DNA of 38,428 nt, from the NCBI GenBank assembly GCA_900542875.1, contig UQPH01000012.1, positions 1 to 38,428 on the forward strand, in the 5' to 3' direction. Source of the DNA: an uncultured Eubacterium sp. (lineage in GTDB: Bacteria; Bacillota; Clostridia; Oscillospirales; Acutalibacteraceae). The notes under the pieces are model-generated. The model made no database searches and was not told the DNA's origin. It saw only the letters and a program-made list of their open reading frames with translations. Positions 1 through 6,521 of the stretch are shown here, piece by piece (positions within the stretch are counted from its first letter, which is position 1; each line of letters begins with the position of its first letter). Position numbers and translations under genes: made by a program.

Positions 1-64
1 TGCGTAGACCTATGATGTTGTTGGTTAAGGTTAAAAAGGTTTAATAAACAACTTCCGGTTTGCC

Positions 65-112
65 AAGCCCTTTGAGAGAAGAAAAAACTTTTCTCAAAGG
101 GCTTTTTATTTT
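65..112 (+). terminator. Intrinsic terminator of an upstream gene
   Basis: A 13-bp perfect stem (65-77 with 92-104) closes an A-rich loop and is followed by a T-rich tract (105-112). It should end a rightward transcript from a gene lying mostly or wholly before the window; an open frame ending at TAA 42-44 could be its last codons, but too little is visible to name it. Confidence 0.85.
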
Positions 113-319
113 ACTTACATTCGCAAATTATAAGAAAAAGCCAAAGCCTCATATACTTTAAGCAGAATAAAGTTGAAGTTTTTATTCTGAATTAAATAAG
201 TAGAGCAAGAGAATTTATTTACAGTTTTGTTTTTGCCTTGTAAAATTTATGAAATAGTGCTATAATTTTAATCATCTCATCGATGATTTTTTTATAAAAT
301 AACGAAAAAGGGTGGTTAC
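113..319 (+). promoter_or_regulatory. Promoter region of the EEP-fold gene, with a hairpin at the start site
   Basis: A sigma-A promoter is visible: TTGTAA (238-243), 17-nt spacer, TATAAT (261-266), preceded by TG at 258-259 (extended -10). Transcription should start near 273. A 7-bp hairpin (270-276 with 282-288) followed by several T residues lies exactly at the predicted start. Further upstream, a 9-bp AT-rich hairpin (163-171 with 181-189) has no T-run. Nothing coding is seen. Confidence 0.65.
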
Positions 320-1402
320 ATGTCAGTAAAGGTAAAAAAGGTACTAAAAATCATTTTGATTATTCTTCTTGTGGCGGTTTTGATTGTAGGCGGATATGTC
401 GCTTATGTCATGATTGACTACCACAGAATTGAGAACAATCAAGCTTTGCAGATAAACGATGTTACGAGCGAGTCTGCTCTTGTTGACCAAGAGTATAAGG
501 CCATTTCGTACAATATCGGTTTTGCGGCTTATACTCCCGACTTCGGCTTCTTTATGGACGGCGGTACACAGAGCCGTGCTAATTCCGAGGAGTCGGTTAA
601 GAGCGTAATTGACGGAATAGGAGATTTCCTTAAATCCGAAAATCCCGATATTATCCTTATCGAGGAAGTTGATAAGAAAGCAACACGCAGTTATCACTAT
701 GACCAAGAGAAAGCGCTCAGAGGTAAACTTGACGGATATGATTCAATGTTCACGGTAAACTTTGACAGTCCGTATTTGTTCTATCCTATTACCAAGCCTC
801 ACGGCAAATCCTATGCCGGTATGTTGACCTTGTCAAAGTTCAATATTGAAAGCGGTTTAAGACGCAGCTTGCCGATTGAAAACGGTTTTATGAAATTCGT
901 TGACCTTGACCGTTGCTATTCTGTTTCGAGAATTACTGTTGAAAACGGCAAAGAACTTGTGCTTTATACGCTTCATCTCTCGGCATATACCTCTGACGGA
1001 ACAATCGCAACAGATCAGCTTAAAATGCTTATAAGTGATATGCAGGCGGAATATGAAAAGGGTAATTACTGTATCGCAGGCGGCGATTTCAACAAGGACT
1101 TGCTTGGCGATTCGGGCAAGATTTTCGGAATTGACGGCACAAATTATACTTGGGCGCAACCTGTTGATTCAAAATTGTTTGATGGAACAAATCTCAAAAT
1201 TGTTGCTCCTTACAATGAGAAAAATCCGATTCCCTCATGCAGAAATGCCGATGGTCCGTATAACGACAAGCAGTTTGTACTTACGGTTGACGGATTTATA
1301 GTTTCCGACAATGTTACAGTTACAAACAGCGATGTTTATGACCTTCAGTTTAAGTATTCTGATCACAACCCCGTATATATGACCTTTAAGCTTAACAAAT
1401 AA
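320..1402 (+). CDS. Membrane-anchored endonuclease/exonuclease/phosphatase (EEP) family protein
   Basis: A 360-residue protein with a Lys-rich N-terminus, one hydrophobic helix (about residues 9-31) acting as an uncleaved anchor or signal, and an extracytoplasmic EEP domain. The fold's catalytic landmarks occur in order: YNIGF (Asn), ILIEEVD (metal-binding Glu), LYTLHLSAY (His), AGGDFNKD (Asp/Asn) and the terminal SDHNPV (Asp-His pair). The family includes DNases, sphingomyelinases and inositol or sugar phosphatases; the substrate cannot be told from sequence, but export argues against DNA repair and for a lipid, nucleic acid or phosphoester outside the cell. The start is ATG 320 behind AAAGGGTGG. 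It is a single-gene unit between its promoter (238-266) and terminator (1411-1440). Confidence 0.88.
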   Translation: MSVKVKKVLKIILIILLVAVLIVGGYVAYVMIDYHRIENNQALQINDVTSESALVDQEYKAISYNIGFAAYTPDFGFFMDGGTQSRANSEESVKSVIDGIGDFLKSENPDIILIEEVDKKATRSYHYDQEKALRGKLDGYDSMFTVNFDSPYLFYPITKPHGKSYAGMLTLSKFNIESGLRRSLPIENGFMKFVDLDRCYSVSRITVENGKELVLYTLHLSAYTSDGTIATDQLKMLISDMQAEYEKGNYCIAGGDFNKDLLGDSGKIFGIDGTNYTWAQPVDSKLFDGTNLKIVAPYNEKNPIPSCRNADGPYNDKQFVLTVDGFIVSDNVTVTNSDVYDLQFKYSDHNPVYMTFKLNK

Positions 1403-1410
1403 TTAAACTA

Positions 1411-1445
1411 AAGCGGACAGTTCATTTGAATTGTCCGCTTAGCTT
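1411..1445 (+). terminator. Terminator after the EEP-fold gene
   Basis: A stem of about 14 bp (1411-1424 with 1427-1440, including one G-T pair) is built from AAGCGGACA and TGTCCGCTT arms around a very short loop, then AGCTTTT. It lies 8 nt after the stop codon. Confidence 0.8.
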
Positions 1446-1467
1446 TTACTTGCAATGTTACTTATTG

Positions 1468-1496
1468 TTGACTTTAATCCGTTAAAAAGATAAAAT
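1468..1496 (+). promoter_or_regulatory. Promoter ahead of repeat copy 1 and the HTH gene
   Basis: TTGACT (1468-1473), 17-nt spacer, TAAAAT (1491-1496). The -10 box is inside the 64-bp repeat and the -35 box is in unique sequence. Predicted start near 1503, so the transcript first runs into the repeat hairpin (1526-1547). Confidence 0.65.
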
Positions 1497-1553
1497 ATTA
1501 TGTTAAGATACATAGTATAACGAGTGGCAATTCCAATCGGGGTTGCCCATTTT
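1490..1553 (+). repeat. 64-bp direct repeat, copy 1, containing a hairpin and T-run
   Basis: This copy matches 2395-2458 over 64 bases with two differences (1497 A to G; 1541 G to A). It holds a 9-bp stem-loop (GGCAATTCC at 1526-1534 with GGGGTTGCC at 1539-1547) followed by CATTTT, a weak intrinsic terminator shape. The 1541 difference changes a U-G pair to U-A in copy 2 and keeps the stem. Weaker similarity continues about 25 nt beyond each copy. The repeat brackets the HTH gene at 1691-2296. Confidence 0.85.
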
Positions 1554-1588
1554 CTAAAACAAGCAGAAATACAAATCGGAATTTTACT

Positions 1589-1674
1589 CTACGGAGCGTA
1601 GAAACCGCATAAATTCACCATATTCTACGTCTCGTGGGTGTGATTGATAATCAAATCATAGGATAATCAAATCA
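1589..1674 (+). promoter_or_regulatory. Leader structures and tandem 13-mer before the HTH gene
   Basis: An imperfect inverted repeat (1591-1603 with 1623-1635, one mismatch and two G-T pairs) overlaps a shorter local hairpin (CTACG-GAG-CGTAG, 1589-1601), so the two are mutually exclusive. Just upstream of the ribosome binding site the 13-mer GATAATCAAATCA occurs twice (1646-1658 and 1662-1674), a plausible autoregulatory operator. The function is inferred. Confidence 0.4.
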
Positions 1675-1690
1675 GAAAGGAGGAAAACGG

Positions 1691-2296
1691 ATGGATCAAA
1701 TTAAGATTGGTAAATTTATCGCTGATGAAAGAAAACGAAAAGGATATACGCAAAAACAACTTTCAGAAAAATTAGAAATCAGTGACAAAACAATTTCAAA
1801 ATGGGAGAGAGGAAATGGTTTTCCGGAAGTATCATTACTGTTGCCATTATGTAATGAACTAGAGATAACGGTTAATGAACTACTATCTGGTGAAAGAGTA
1901 TCTGAAGAAGAATATTTGAAGAAAGCGGAGAAAAATATGGTGAATTTAGTCAGAGAAGCTCAGGAAAGTAAAAAGAAAATTGTCCTATCAGCAATGGTGG
2001 CAGGACTTACAATTATAGCGGCAGTTCCATTATTTATATTGTCGGGAATGCTGGAGATAGAGAACTGGATTAGAGTACTTCTTATAGGGATAGGTCTCGT
2101 TGTGATAGTTGGAGGAATTGCAATTGCCTGTGTCCTTGATATAGAAGCAGGAGCTTTTGAGTGCCCCGAATGTAATAATAGATTTGTTCCAGATATGAAG
2201 TCTTATATTATGGGACCTCATACAATTACAAAGCGAAAGTTAGTATGTCCGTATTGTGGTGCACATAAATATTGTAAGAAGGTTCTTACAAAGTAA
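1691..2296 (+). CDS. XRE-family HTH regulator with two membrane helices and a C-terminal zinc ribbon
   Basis: A 201-residue protein. Residues 5-60 form an HTH_3 domain (TQKQLSEKLEISDKTISKWE is the helix-turn-helix core), followed by a charged linker, two hydrophobic helices (about 97-118 and 127-149) and a zinc ribbon with Cys158/Cys161 (CPEC) and Cys186/Cys189 (CPYC). The layout suggests a membrane-tethered DNA-binding regulator that may sense a signal at the membrane or through metal; the target is unknown. Start ATG 1691 follows AAAGGAGG closely. The gene is more A-rich than its neighbours (AAA, GAA, AGA codons) and is bracketed by 64-bp direct repeats, which hints at acquisition as a cassette. 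Such regulators are common in Firmicutes, often near transporters, but none is adjacent here. Confidence 0.85.
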   Translation: MDQIKIGKFIADERKRKGYTQKQLSEKLEISDKTISKWERGNGFPEVSLLLPLCNELEITVNELLSGERVSEEEYLKKAEKNMVNLVREAQESKKKIVLSAMVAGLTIIAAVPLFILSGMLEIENWIRVLLIGIGLVVIVGGIAIACVLDIEAGAFECPECNNRFVPDMKSYIMGPHTITKRKLVCPYCGAHKYCKKVLTK

Positions 2297-2394
2297 AACT
2301 GAAATTTTATCTATGCAAAGAGTCCGATAATTTCCGTTTTTTCAACTTGCCCTTTGAAAGAGGGAAAAGCCTTTTCTCATAAGGTTTGTGAAAT

Positions 2395-2458
2395 ATAAAA
2401 TGTTATGTTAAGATACATAGTATAACGAGTGGCAATTCCAATCGGAGTTGCCCATTTT
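2395..2458 (+). repeat. 64-bp direct repeat, copy 2
   Basis: Second copy of the element at 1490-1553. The stem is GGCAATTCC (2431-2439) with GGAGTTGCC (2444-2452), followed by a stronger T-run (2455-2461), so this copy is the better terminator. It may end the HTH transcript or attenuate the GNAT gene that starts 45 nt downstream. The upstream flank (2347-2385) also holds a short CCCTTT/AGAGGG hairpin. Confidence 0.85.
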
Positions 2459-2503
2459 TTTAGAAACAGAAATATAATCTGAATTTGCAGGAAAGTTGTT
2501 GTT

Positions 2504-2929
2504 ATGATTAGAAATTTACAAAAAGCGGATATAAATCAAGTCGCCAATATATGGTTGGATACAAATATAAAGGTGCATAATTTTATCCCTGCTCAATATT
2601 GGAAAGACAATTTTGAATTGGTAAAAGAATTACTGTTACAGGCTGAAGTCTATGTTTGTGAAGAAAATCGGGAAATAAAAGGCTTTATAGGAATGAACGG
2701 CGAATATATTGAGGGCATTTTTGTTTCTGATAAAAATCAGTCGCAGGGCATAGGCAAACGATTACTGGATTATATAAAAAACAAAAAGTTCGGGTTGGCT
2801 TTGCGTGTGTATCAGAAAAATATTCGTGCAATCTCCTTTTATCAAAGAGAGGGTTTGAAAATTAAGCGTGAAGATTTAGACGAAGTTACCGGGGAAAAAG
2901 AATATGTAATGGTATGGCAACCGAAATAA
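2504..2929 (+). CDS. GNAT-family N-acetyltransferase
   Basis: A 141-residue single-domain GNAT protein. The acetyl-CoA binding motif A is visible as IFVSDKNQSQGIGKRLLDYI (the Q-x-x-G-I-G form of the R/Q-x-x-G-x-G/A loop), followed by motif B with NIRAISFYQREGLKI and a C-terminal strand ending in VMVWQPK. It should transfer an acetyl group from acetyl-CoA to an amine of a small molecule or protein; the closest general resemblance is to YjaB-like or aminoglycoside-type GNATs, but the substrate cannot be assigned. It sits alone between repeat copy 2 and the HTH remnant, with a weak ribosome binding site. A promoter was not clearly seen, so it may depend on read-through across the repeat hairpin. 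Confidence 0.85.
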   Translation: MIRNLQKADINQVANIWLDTNIKVHNFIPAQYWKDNFELVKELLLQAEVYVCEENREIKGFIGMNGEYIEGIFVSDKNQSQGIGKRLLDYIKNKKFGLALRVYQKNIRAISFYQREGLKIKREDLDEVTGEKEYVMVWQPK

Positions 2930-2981
2930 TAATTCTTACGAATGATACGAGGTTTGCAATAAAACGGCAACAGGGTGTTGC

Positions 2982-3010
2982 TTGCGAAAAAGAACTGTGC
3001 ATATTATAAT
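2982..3010 (+). promoter_or_regulatory. Promoter of the HTH remnant
   Basis: TTGCGA (2982-2987), 17-nt spacer, TATAAT (3005-3010). It is followed after about 8 nt by GAGAGGTG, the ribosome binding site of the remnant ORF, so the transcription and translation signals outlive the gene. Confidence 0.6.
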
Positions 3011-3029
3011 TAAGTCGAGAGGTGATAAT

Positions 3030-3131
3030 ATGCAAACTAAGGAAATAATACTGAAATTAAGAACAAAAAGCGGACTTTCGCAGGACGAACCGGCGCAAAA
3101 GGCTTTTGTAAAATCGGCAGACTGTAATTAA
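3030..3131 (+). pseudogene. Remnant of an XRE-type HTH regulator (first 33 codons)
   Basis: ATG 3030 with ribosome binding site GAGAGGTG opens a 33-codon frame ending at TAA 3129-3131. Its N-terminus (LRTKSGLSQDEPAQKAFV) matches the start of a very common HTH_3 regulator in which GLSQDELAxKLFVTRQAVSxWE is the usual continuation. Here a Pro replaces the usual Leu and the frame leaves the family pattern right after the first half of the helix-turn-helix, so the DNA-binding helix is missing. A terminator follows at 3136-3168. The best reading is a 3'-deleted regulator; a functional micropeptide is possible but unsupported. Confidence 0.6.
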
Positions 3132-3135
3132 ATTG

Positions 3136-3168
3136 ACGGCGTATTCTTGTATGGTGCGCCGTTTTTTT
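3136..3168 (+). terminator. Terminator after the HTH remnant
   Basis: A 6-bp GC-rich stem (ACGGCG 3136-3141 with CGCCGT 3157-3162) is followed by seven T residues. It would end the remnant's transcript and insulate the nitroreductase operon. Confidence 0.6.
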
Positions 3169-3188
3169 ATTTACTTTGGCGGTGAATG

Positions 3189-3197
3189 TGATATAAT
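3189..3197 (+). promoter_or_regulatory. Extended -10 promoter of the nitroreductase operon
   Basis: TG-A-TATAAT (3189-3197) is an extended -10 element. No good -35 box sits 17 nt upstream; TTTACT (3171-3176) is 15 nt away. The transcript would start near 3204, ahead of ribosome binding site AGGAG (3232-3236). Confidence 0.5.
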
Positions 3198-3244
3198 CAA
3201 GTTGTAAGGGTAATACCTACTGATTTATCTTAGGAGTGATATGA

Positions 3245-3772
3245 ATGAACGAAGTAATTAAAGCTATGAAAGAACGCAGAAGCGTAAGAAAGTTTAAGAG
3301 CGATATGCCGTTAAAGAGCGACATTGAGCAGATTATAGACGCAGGACTTCACGCCCCGAGCGGAAAAAATATGCAGTCGGCTAAGATTATAGCAATTACA
3401 AATAAAAAACTCAGAGATGAGATTTCCGCACTTAATTGCAAAATCGGCGGTTGGAATGAAGATTTCGACCCGTTTTACAATGCTCCGGTTATCTTGATGG
3501 TTATTGCGGATAAGAGTTTTCCTACCTCGATTTATGACGGCAGTCTTGTTATGGAAAATATGATGCTTGCCGCACATTCGTTGGGTCTCGGCAGTATTTG
3601 GATTCACAGAGCAAAAGAGGAGTGCGAAACTCCTGAGATTAAAAAACTTCTTGCCGATTTGGGAATTGACGGCGAATGGGAAGGCGTAGGTCATTGTGCT
3701 GTCGGCCATGTTGACGGCGATATGCCAAAGCCGCACGATATTAAACCCGACAGAGTATATTGGAGTGAGTGA
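3245..3772 (+). CDS. Nitroreductase-family flavoprotein
   Basis: A 175-residue nitroreductase-fold protein that should bind FMN and use NAD(P)H to reduce a nitroaromatic, quinone or other electron acceptor in the cytoplasm. Diagnostic segments are the FMN-binding RRSVRKF near the N-terminus, HAPSGKNMQ (residues about 37-45), the helix with MENMMLAAHSLGLGSIWI, and the C-terminal glycine-containing GHVDGDMPKP stretch. It is a short, single-domain member. Start ATG 3245 is 8 nt from AGGAG; the ATG at 3241 is out of frame. It is first of four tightly packed genes. The physiological substrate is not evident. Confidence 0.88.
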   Translation: MNEVIKAMKERRSVRKFKSDMPLKSDIEQIIDAGLHAPSGKNMQSAKIIAITNKKLRDEISALNCKIGGWNEDFDPFYNAPVILMVIADKSFPTSIYDGSLVMENMMLAAHSLGLGSIWIHRAKEECETPEIKKLLADLGIDGEWEGVGHCAVGHVDGDMPKPHDIKPDRVYWSE

Positions 3773-3775
3773 ATT

Positions 3776-4240
3776 ATGAAAAGAAATGTTGCACTGATAA
3801 CGATACTTGTTTTATTGCTGCTTTCTGTCTTTTGCGGATGTAGTGCGAATAGTGATTCGCTCGAGGTGACCGCACCCAACGGCGAACTTATTTTTGAAGA
3901 AACGGTATCGCCGAATAAAGAGTTTACGGATAATGACGCCGATGTAGTTTACTATACAATCAGAGTGTATCAAAAGAGCGATTACTCGCTTGTTGTTCAG
4001 CCGGATTCAAATTCCGAGTTTTACAGGGTCGGAGAATACACCGTTGACTGTAAACGAAAAATAACTAAAGATGATATAAGTGTTAAGTGGGAAACCCTCG
4101 GCGGAAGTACCGAATACTCGGAGCATGACCAACTCGGGCTAGCTGATGTCAGTATCAAAATTGATGACGGTAACACGGACGAAAGAATTGTAAGCTTTAT
4201 AGGTAAGGCTGTTAAGAATGTAGCGGAGGCTGTCGGCTGA
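3776..4240 (+). CDS. Predicted small lipoprotein of unknown function
   Basis: A 154-residue protein with a clear signal peptide: two positive residues, a Leu-rich core (about residues 5-18) and a lipobox-like FCGC in which Cys22 is the likely acylated residue (the -3 position is Phe rather than Leu). The mature part is acidic, predicted mostly beta, with no family I can name. It would be anchored on the outer face of the membrane. Start ATG 3776 lies 3 nt after the nitroreductase stop, and its stop is 1 nt before the SdpI-like gene, so these genes are probably co-transcribed and perhaps translationally coupled. Confidence 0.75.
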   Translation: MKRNVALITILVLLLLSVFCGCSANSDSLEVTAPNGELIFEETVSPNKEFTDNDADVVYYTIRVYQKSDYSLVVQPDSNSEFYRVGEYTVDCKRKITKDDISVKWETLGGSTEYSEHDQLGLADVSIKIDDGNTDERIVSFIGKAVKNVAEAVG

Positions 4241-4241
4241 T

Positions 4242-4601
4242 ATGTGGATTACTTATTTTATATTTGATATAATTATACCGCTTGTTATGCTTATTGCAGG
4301 TGTGCTGTCGGCTAAAAAGCCGCCTAAGAATATCAACGCTCTTGTCGGTTACAGAACCGAACGCTCGCAGAAAAGTAAGCAGGCGTGGGATTTTGCACAA
4401 AAATATTTTGGTATACTGTTCCTGAAAACAGGCGTTGCAGTGCTTGCGGTGACTCTTGTCGCTTCGCTTGCCGTGCTTAAATCAAGTGAAAAGGTATGGA
4501 GCATTGAGTGCGTGATTTTGATTGTGCTTCAAACAATATCGGTATTTGTTCCGATAATTTTGACGGAAAAGAAATTGAAAAGTAAATTTGACGGTGAGTA
4601 A
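4242..4601 (+). CDS. SdpI-family membrane protein
   Basis: A 119-residue, three-helix membrane protein (helices about residues 3-23, 59-80 and 89-108). The cytoplasmic loop after the first helix carries the family signature NALVGYRTERSQKSKQAWDF, the GYRT...W pattern of SdpI, the Bacillus subtilis immunity protein against the SdpC killing peptide. SdpI itself is longer and also sequesters the SdpR repressor; this one is the short C-terminal SdpI domain alone. No sdpABC-type toxin genes or SdpR-like repressor are adjacent, so it is either an orphan immunity protein or a family member with another membrane role. It ends 1 nt before the oxidoreductase start. Confidence 0.85.
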   Translation: MWITYFIFDIIIPLVMLIAGVLSAKKPPKNINALVGYRTERSQKSKQAWDFAQKYFGILFLKTGVAVLAVTLVASLAVLKSSEKVWSIECVILIVLQTISVFVPIILTEKKLKSKFDGE

Positions 4602-4602
4602 A

Positions 4603-5573
4603 ATGAAAAAATATAATTGGGCTGTTCTGGGTACGGGAGTTATCGCAAACGAGACGGCTGCGGCTATGGCAAAAAACGGCAGACGACTTTATGCAGTCGG
4701 AAACAGAACGCACGAAAAGGCCGTAGCTTTTGCCGAAAAATACGGAATAGAAAAGGTGTACGATGACTTTAACGATATGTTCACCGACCCCGATATTGAT
4801 ATAATTTATATCACAACACCGCATAATACCCATATCGACTTTATGAAAAAAGCGATAGAAAATAAAAAACATATTTTAGTTGAAAAATCAATTACGCTAA
4901 ACAGTGACGAATTGTCAGAAGCTGTAAAACTTGCAAGGAAAAACGGTGTCGTAATCGGTGAGGCAATGACGATTTATCATATGCCGATTTTTAAGGAGCT
5001 TAAAAAATTTTGGACTCCGGCGAACTCGGACGGGTTAATCTTATTACGGCGAACTTTGGTTCGTTTAAGCCTTATGATATGAGTAACAGATTTTTTAACA
5101 GAAATCTTGCAGGCGGTGCAATGCTGGATATAGGGGTTTATGCGTTGTCGTTTGTTCGGTATTTCTTTGATTCTTCGCCGAACAATACATTTTCTCAGGT
5201 GAAGTATGCACCTACAGGCGTTGACGAGCAGTCCGGACTTCTTCTTATGAACGATGAGGGACAGATGGCGAGCGTTATGCTCTCTCTCCACTCAAAACAG
5301 CCTAAACGTGCCGTAGTTTCGTGCGAGAGGGGATATATCGAAATTATGGAGTATCCTCGTGCGTGGGAGGCAAAAATCACCGATGCCCAAAGCGGAGAGA
5401 GCAGACTCGTTAAAGCAGGTAAAAATGAGGACGCCCTTTGGTATGAAATAGAGGATATGGAAAAAAGCGTGTCGGGTGAGGACTGTATGCACCTCGATTA
5501 CACCGAGGATGTTATGTATTTAATGACCTCGTTCAGGCAGGAATGGAATATGAAATATCCCGAGGAGATGTGA
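4603..5573 (+). pseudogene. Gfo/Idh/MocA-family oxidoreductase, frameshifted
   Basis: A dinucleotide-dependent sugar/inositol dehydrogenase-like gene in two frames. The first part (ATG 4603 to about 5007) has the Rossmann motif VLGTGVIANETA, DIIYITTPHNTH and LVEKSITLN (the usual EKP lysine region). The second part, in the next frame from about 5010 to 5573, continues with DSGELGRVNLITANFGS and the substrate-domain GGAMLDIGVYALSF. Together they give a normal-length protein of about 322 residues. The break is at A6T4 (5002-5011): one additional A would restore a KKILDSGELG reading. Either the gene has recently decayed or the homopolymer was miscalled. In the uncorrected sequence the first frame stops at 5082 after a nonsense tail. 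It is the last gene of the operon. Confidence 0.85.
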
Positions 5574-5627
5574 CTGTATGAGAACTGTGCTTAAAAAACT
5601 GCATACTGCACTTGATAAATATTATGA

Positions 5628-5656
5628 TTGACTTTACCGTCGACATAGGTTATAAT
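5628..5656 (+). promoter_or_regulatory. Promoter of the pnuC leader
   Basis: TTGACT (5628-5633), 17-nt spacer, TATAAT (5651-5656): a near-consensus sigma-A promoter. Predicted start near 5663, giving a leader of about 124 nt before the ATG at 5787. Confidence 0.85.
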
Positions 5657-5662
5657 CATCAA

Positions 5663-5786
5663 AAATAATTCAATAAGTTAATTGCCACCGGGTAATGAAT
5701 GTCAGCATTCGATTGCATATCGTTAGGTCTTAGAAGATATGCCGTCGGATGCTTTTTTGATAACGGCTGTTTTATAAGGATGGACT
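5663..5786 (+). promoter_or_regulatory. Structured leader with terminator: candidate riboswitch or attenuator of pnuC
   Basis: Two abutting hairpins, ATTGCC-ACCG-GGTAAT (5681-5696) and GAATG-TCAG-CATTC (5697-5710), precede a 17-bp stem (5705-5721 with 5736-5752; one T-C mismatch, two G-T pairs) and TTTTTT (5753-5758), which is an intrinsic terminator. The second hairpin uses bases 5706-5710 that the terminator also needs, so the two exclude each other, as expected of an antiterminator/terminator switch. I do not recognise the aptamer: it does not look like TPP, FMN, preQ1, cobalamin or THF classes. Because the gene is a vitamin/nucleoside transporter, an NAD-related or vitamin ligand is plausible but unproven. 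Confidence 0.65.
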
Positions 5787-6494
5787 ATGAAAGATTTTAT
5801 AAAAAACTTTACTTTAGGTGAAAAACTATTGTGGCTGATGTCGGCACTTTGTATCACCGCCGCATTCATGATATTCGACAGAGGAAATGTTCTTACGCTT
5901 ATCGCCTCTCTTTTCGGCGTCACGGCTATACTGCTTAACGCAAAGGGCAATCCGCTCGGTCAAATGCTGATGACATTTTTCAGCGTTATGTACGGCGTTA
6001 TTTCGTATAAATTCGCCTACTACGGCGAGATGATAACTTACCTCGGAATGACGGGACCTATGGCTGTACTTGCCCTCGTGTCATGGCTGAGGCATCCGTT
6101 TGAAAATAATAAAAGCGAGGTTGAGGTAAATCATATTAAAAAAGGTGAACTCGGATTTATGTGGTTTCTCGCCGCCGTTGTTACCGTGCTGTTCTATTTT
6201 ATCTTAAGGCATTTTAATACTGCCAATTTTGTTTTCAGCACCGTTTCCGTTACAACTTCATTCGTCGCCGTTTATCTTACCTTTAGGCGAAGCGAGCTGT
6301 TTTCTCTCGGCTATGCCGCTAATGATATTGTGCTGATTGTTTTATGGAGTCTTGCCTCACTCCAAAGCAGGGAATATATCTGTATGGTGATATGCTTTAT
6401 TGCTTTTCTTGCAAATGATACCTATGCATATTTCAGCTGGCTTAATATAAAAAAACGCCAGATGAGAATTACAGCGAGCGTTACCGAGAAGTAA
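5787..6494 (+). CDS. pnuC: PnuC-family vitamin/nucleoside transporter
   Basis: A 235-residue integral membrane protein with about seven helices (beginning near residues 15, 34, 51, 70, 114, 140 and 170) in the PnuC arrangement. Family-like segments are ILLNAKGNPLGQ, MYGVISYKFAYYGEM and YAANDIVLIVLWSLA, where the Asn-Asp and Trp lie in the substrate channel region. PnuC proteins carry nicotinamide riboside by facilitated diffusion, with trapping by phosphorylation inside; relatives PnuT and PnuX carry thiamine and riboflavin, so the substrate stays open. Start ATG 5787 follows AAGGA (5776-5780). It is a single-gene unit behind a strong promoter and a terminator-bearing leader, implying feedback control of uptake. 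Confidence 0.82.
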   Translation: MKDFIKNFTLGEKLLWLMSALCITAAFMIFDRGNVLTLIASLFGVTAILLNAKGNPLGQMLMTFFSVMYGVISYKFAYYGEMITYLGMTGPMAVLALVSWLRHPFENNKSEVEVNHIKKGELGFMWFLAAVVTVLFYFILRHFNTANFVFSTVSVTTSFVAVYLTFRRSELFSLGYAANDIVLIVLWSLASLQSREYICMVICFIAFLANDTYAYFSWLNIKKRQMRITASVTEK

Positions 6495-6521
6495 CAGTTT
6501 GTGTAATAAAATAAAAATATG

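Noticed and set aside
3..44. C-terminal codons of an upstream gene
   Set aside because: A short open frame ends at 42-44 just before a terminator, but 13 codons give no recognisable family, so it is mentioned only with the terminator.
1490..2458. Insertion sequence or composite transposon
   Set aside because: There is no transposase, no terminal inverted repeats and no target-site duplication; only the direct repeats are supported.
4990..5020. Programmed -1 frameshift at A6T4 joining the two oxidoreductase halves
   Set aside because: The codon register (CTT AAA AAA TTT) does not give a proper X-XXY-YYZ slippery heptamer, and this enzyme family is not known to use recoding. A deletion or miscalled homopolymer is simpler.
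5660..5760. TPP, FMN, preQ1 or cobalamin riboswitch
   Set aside because: The conserved core sequences of those classes are not present in the leader, so no class name is given.
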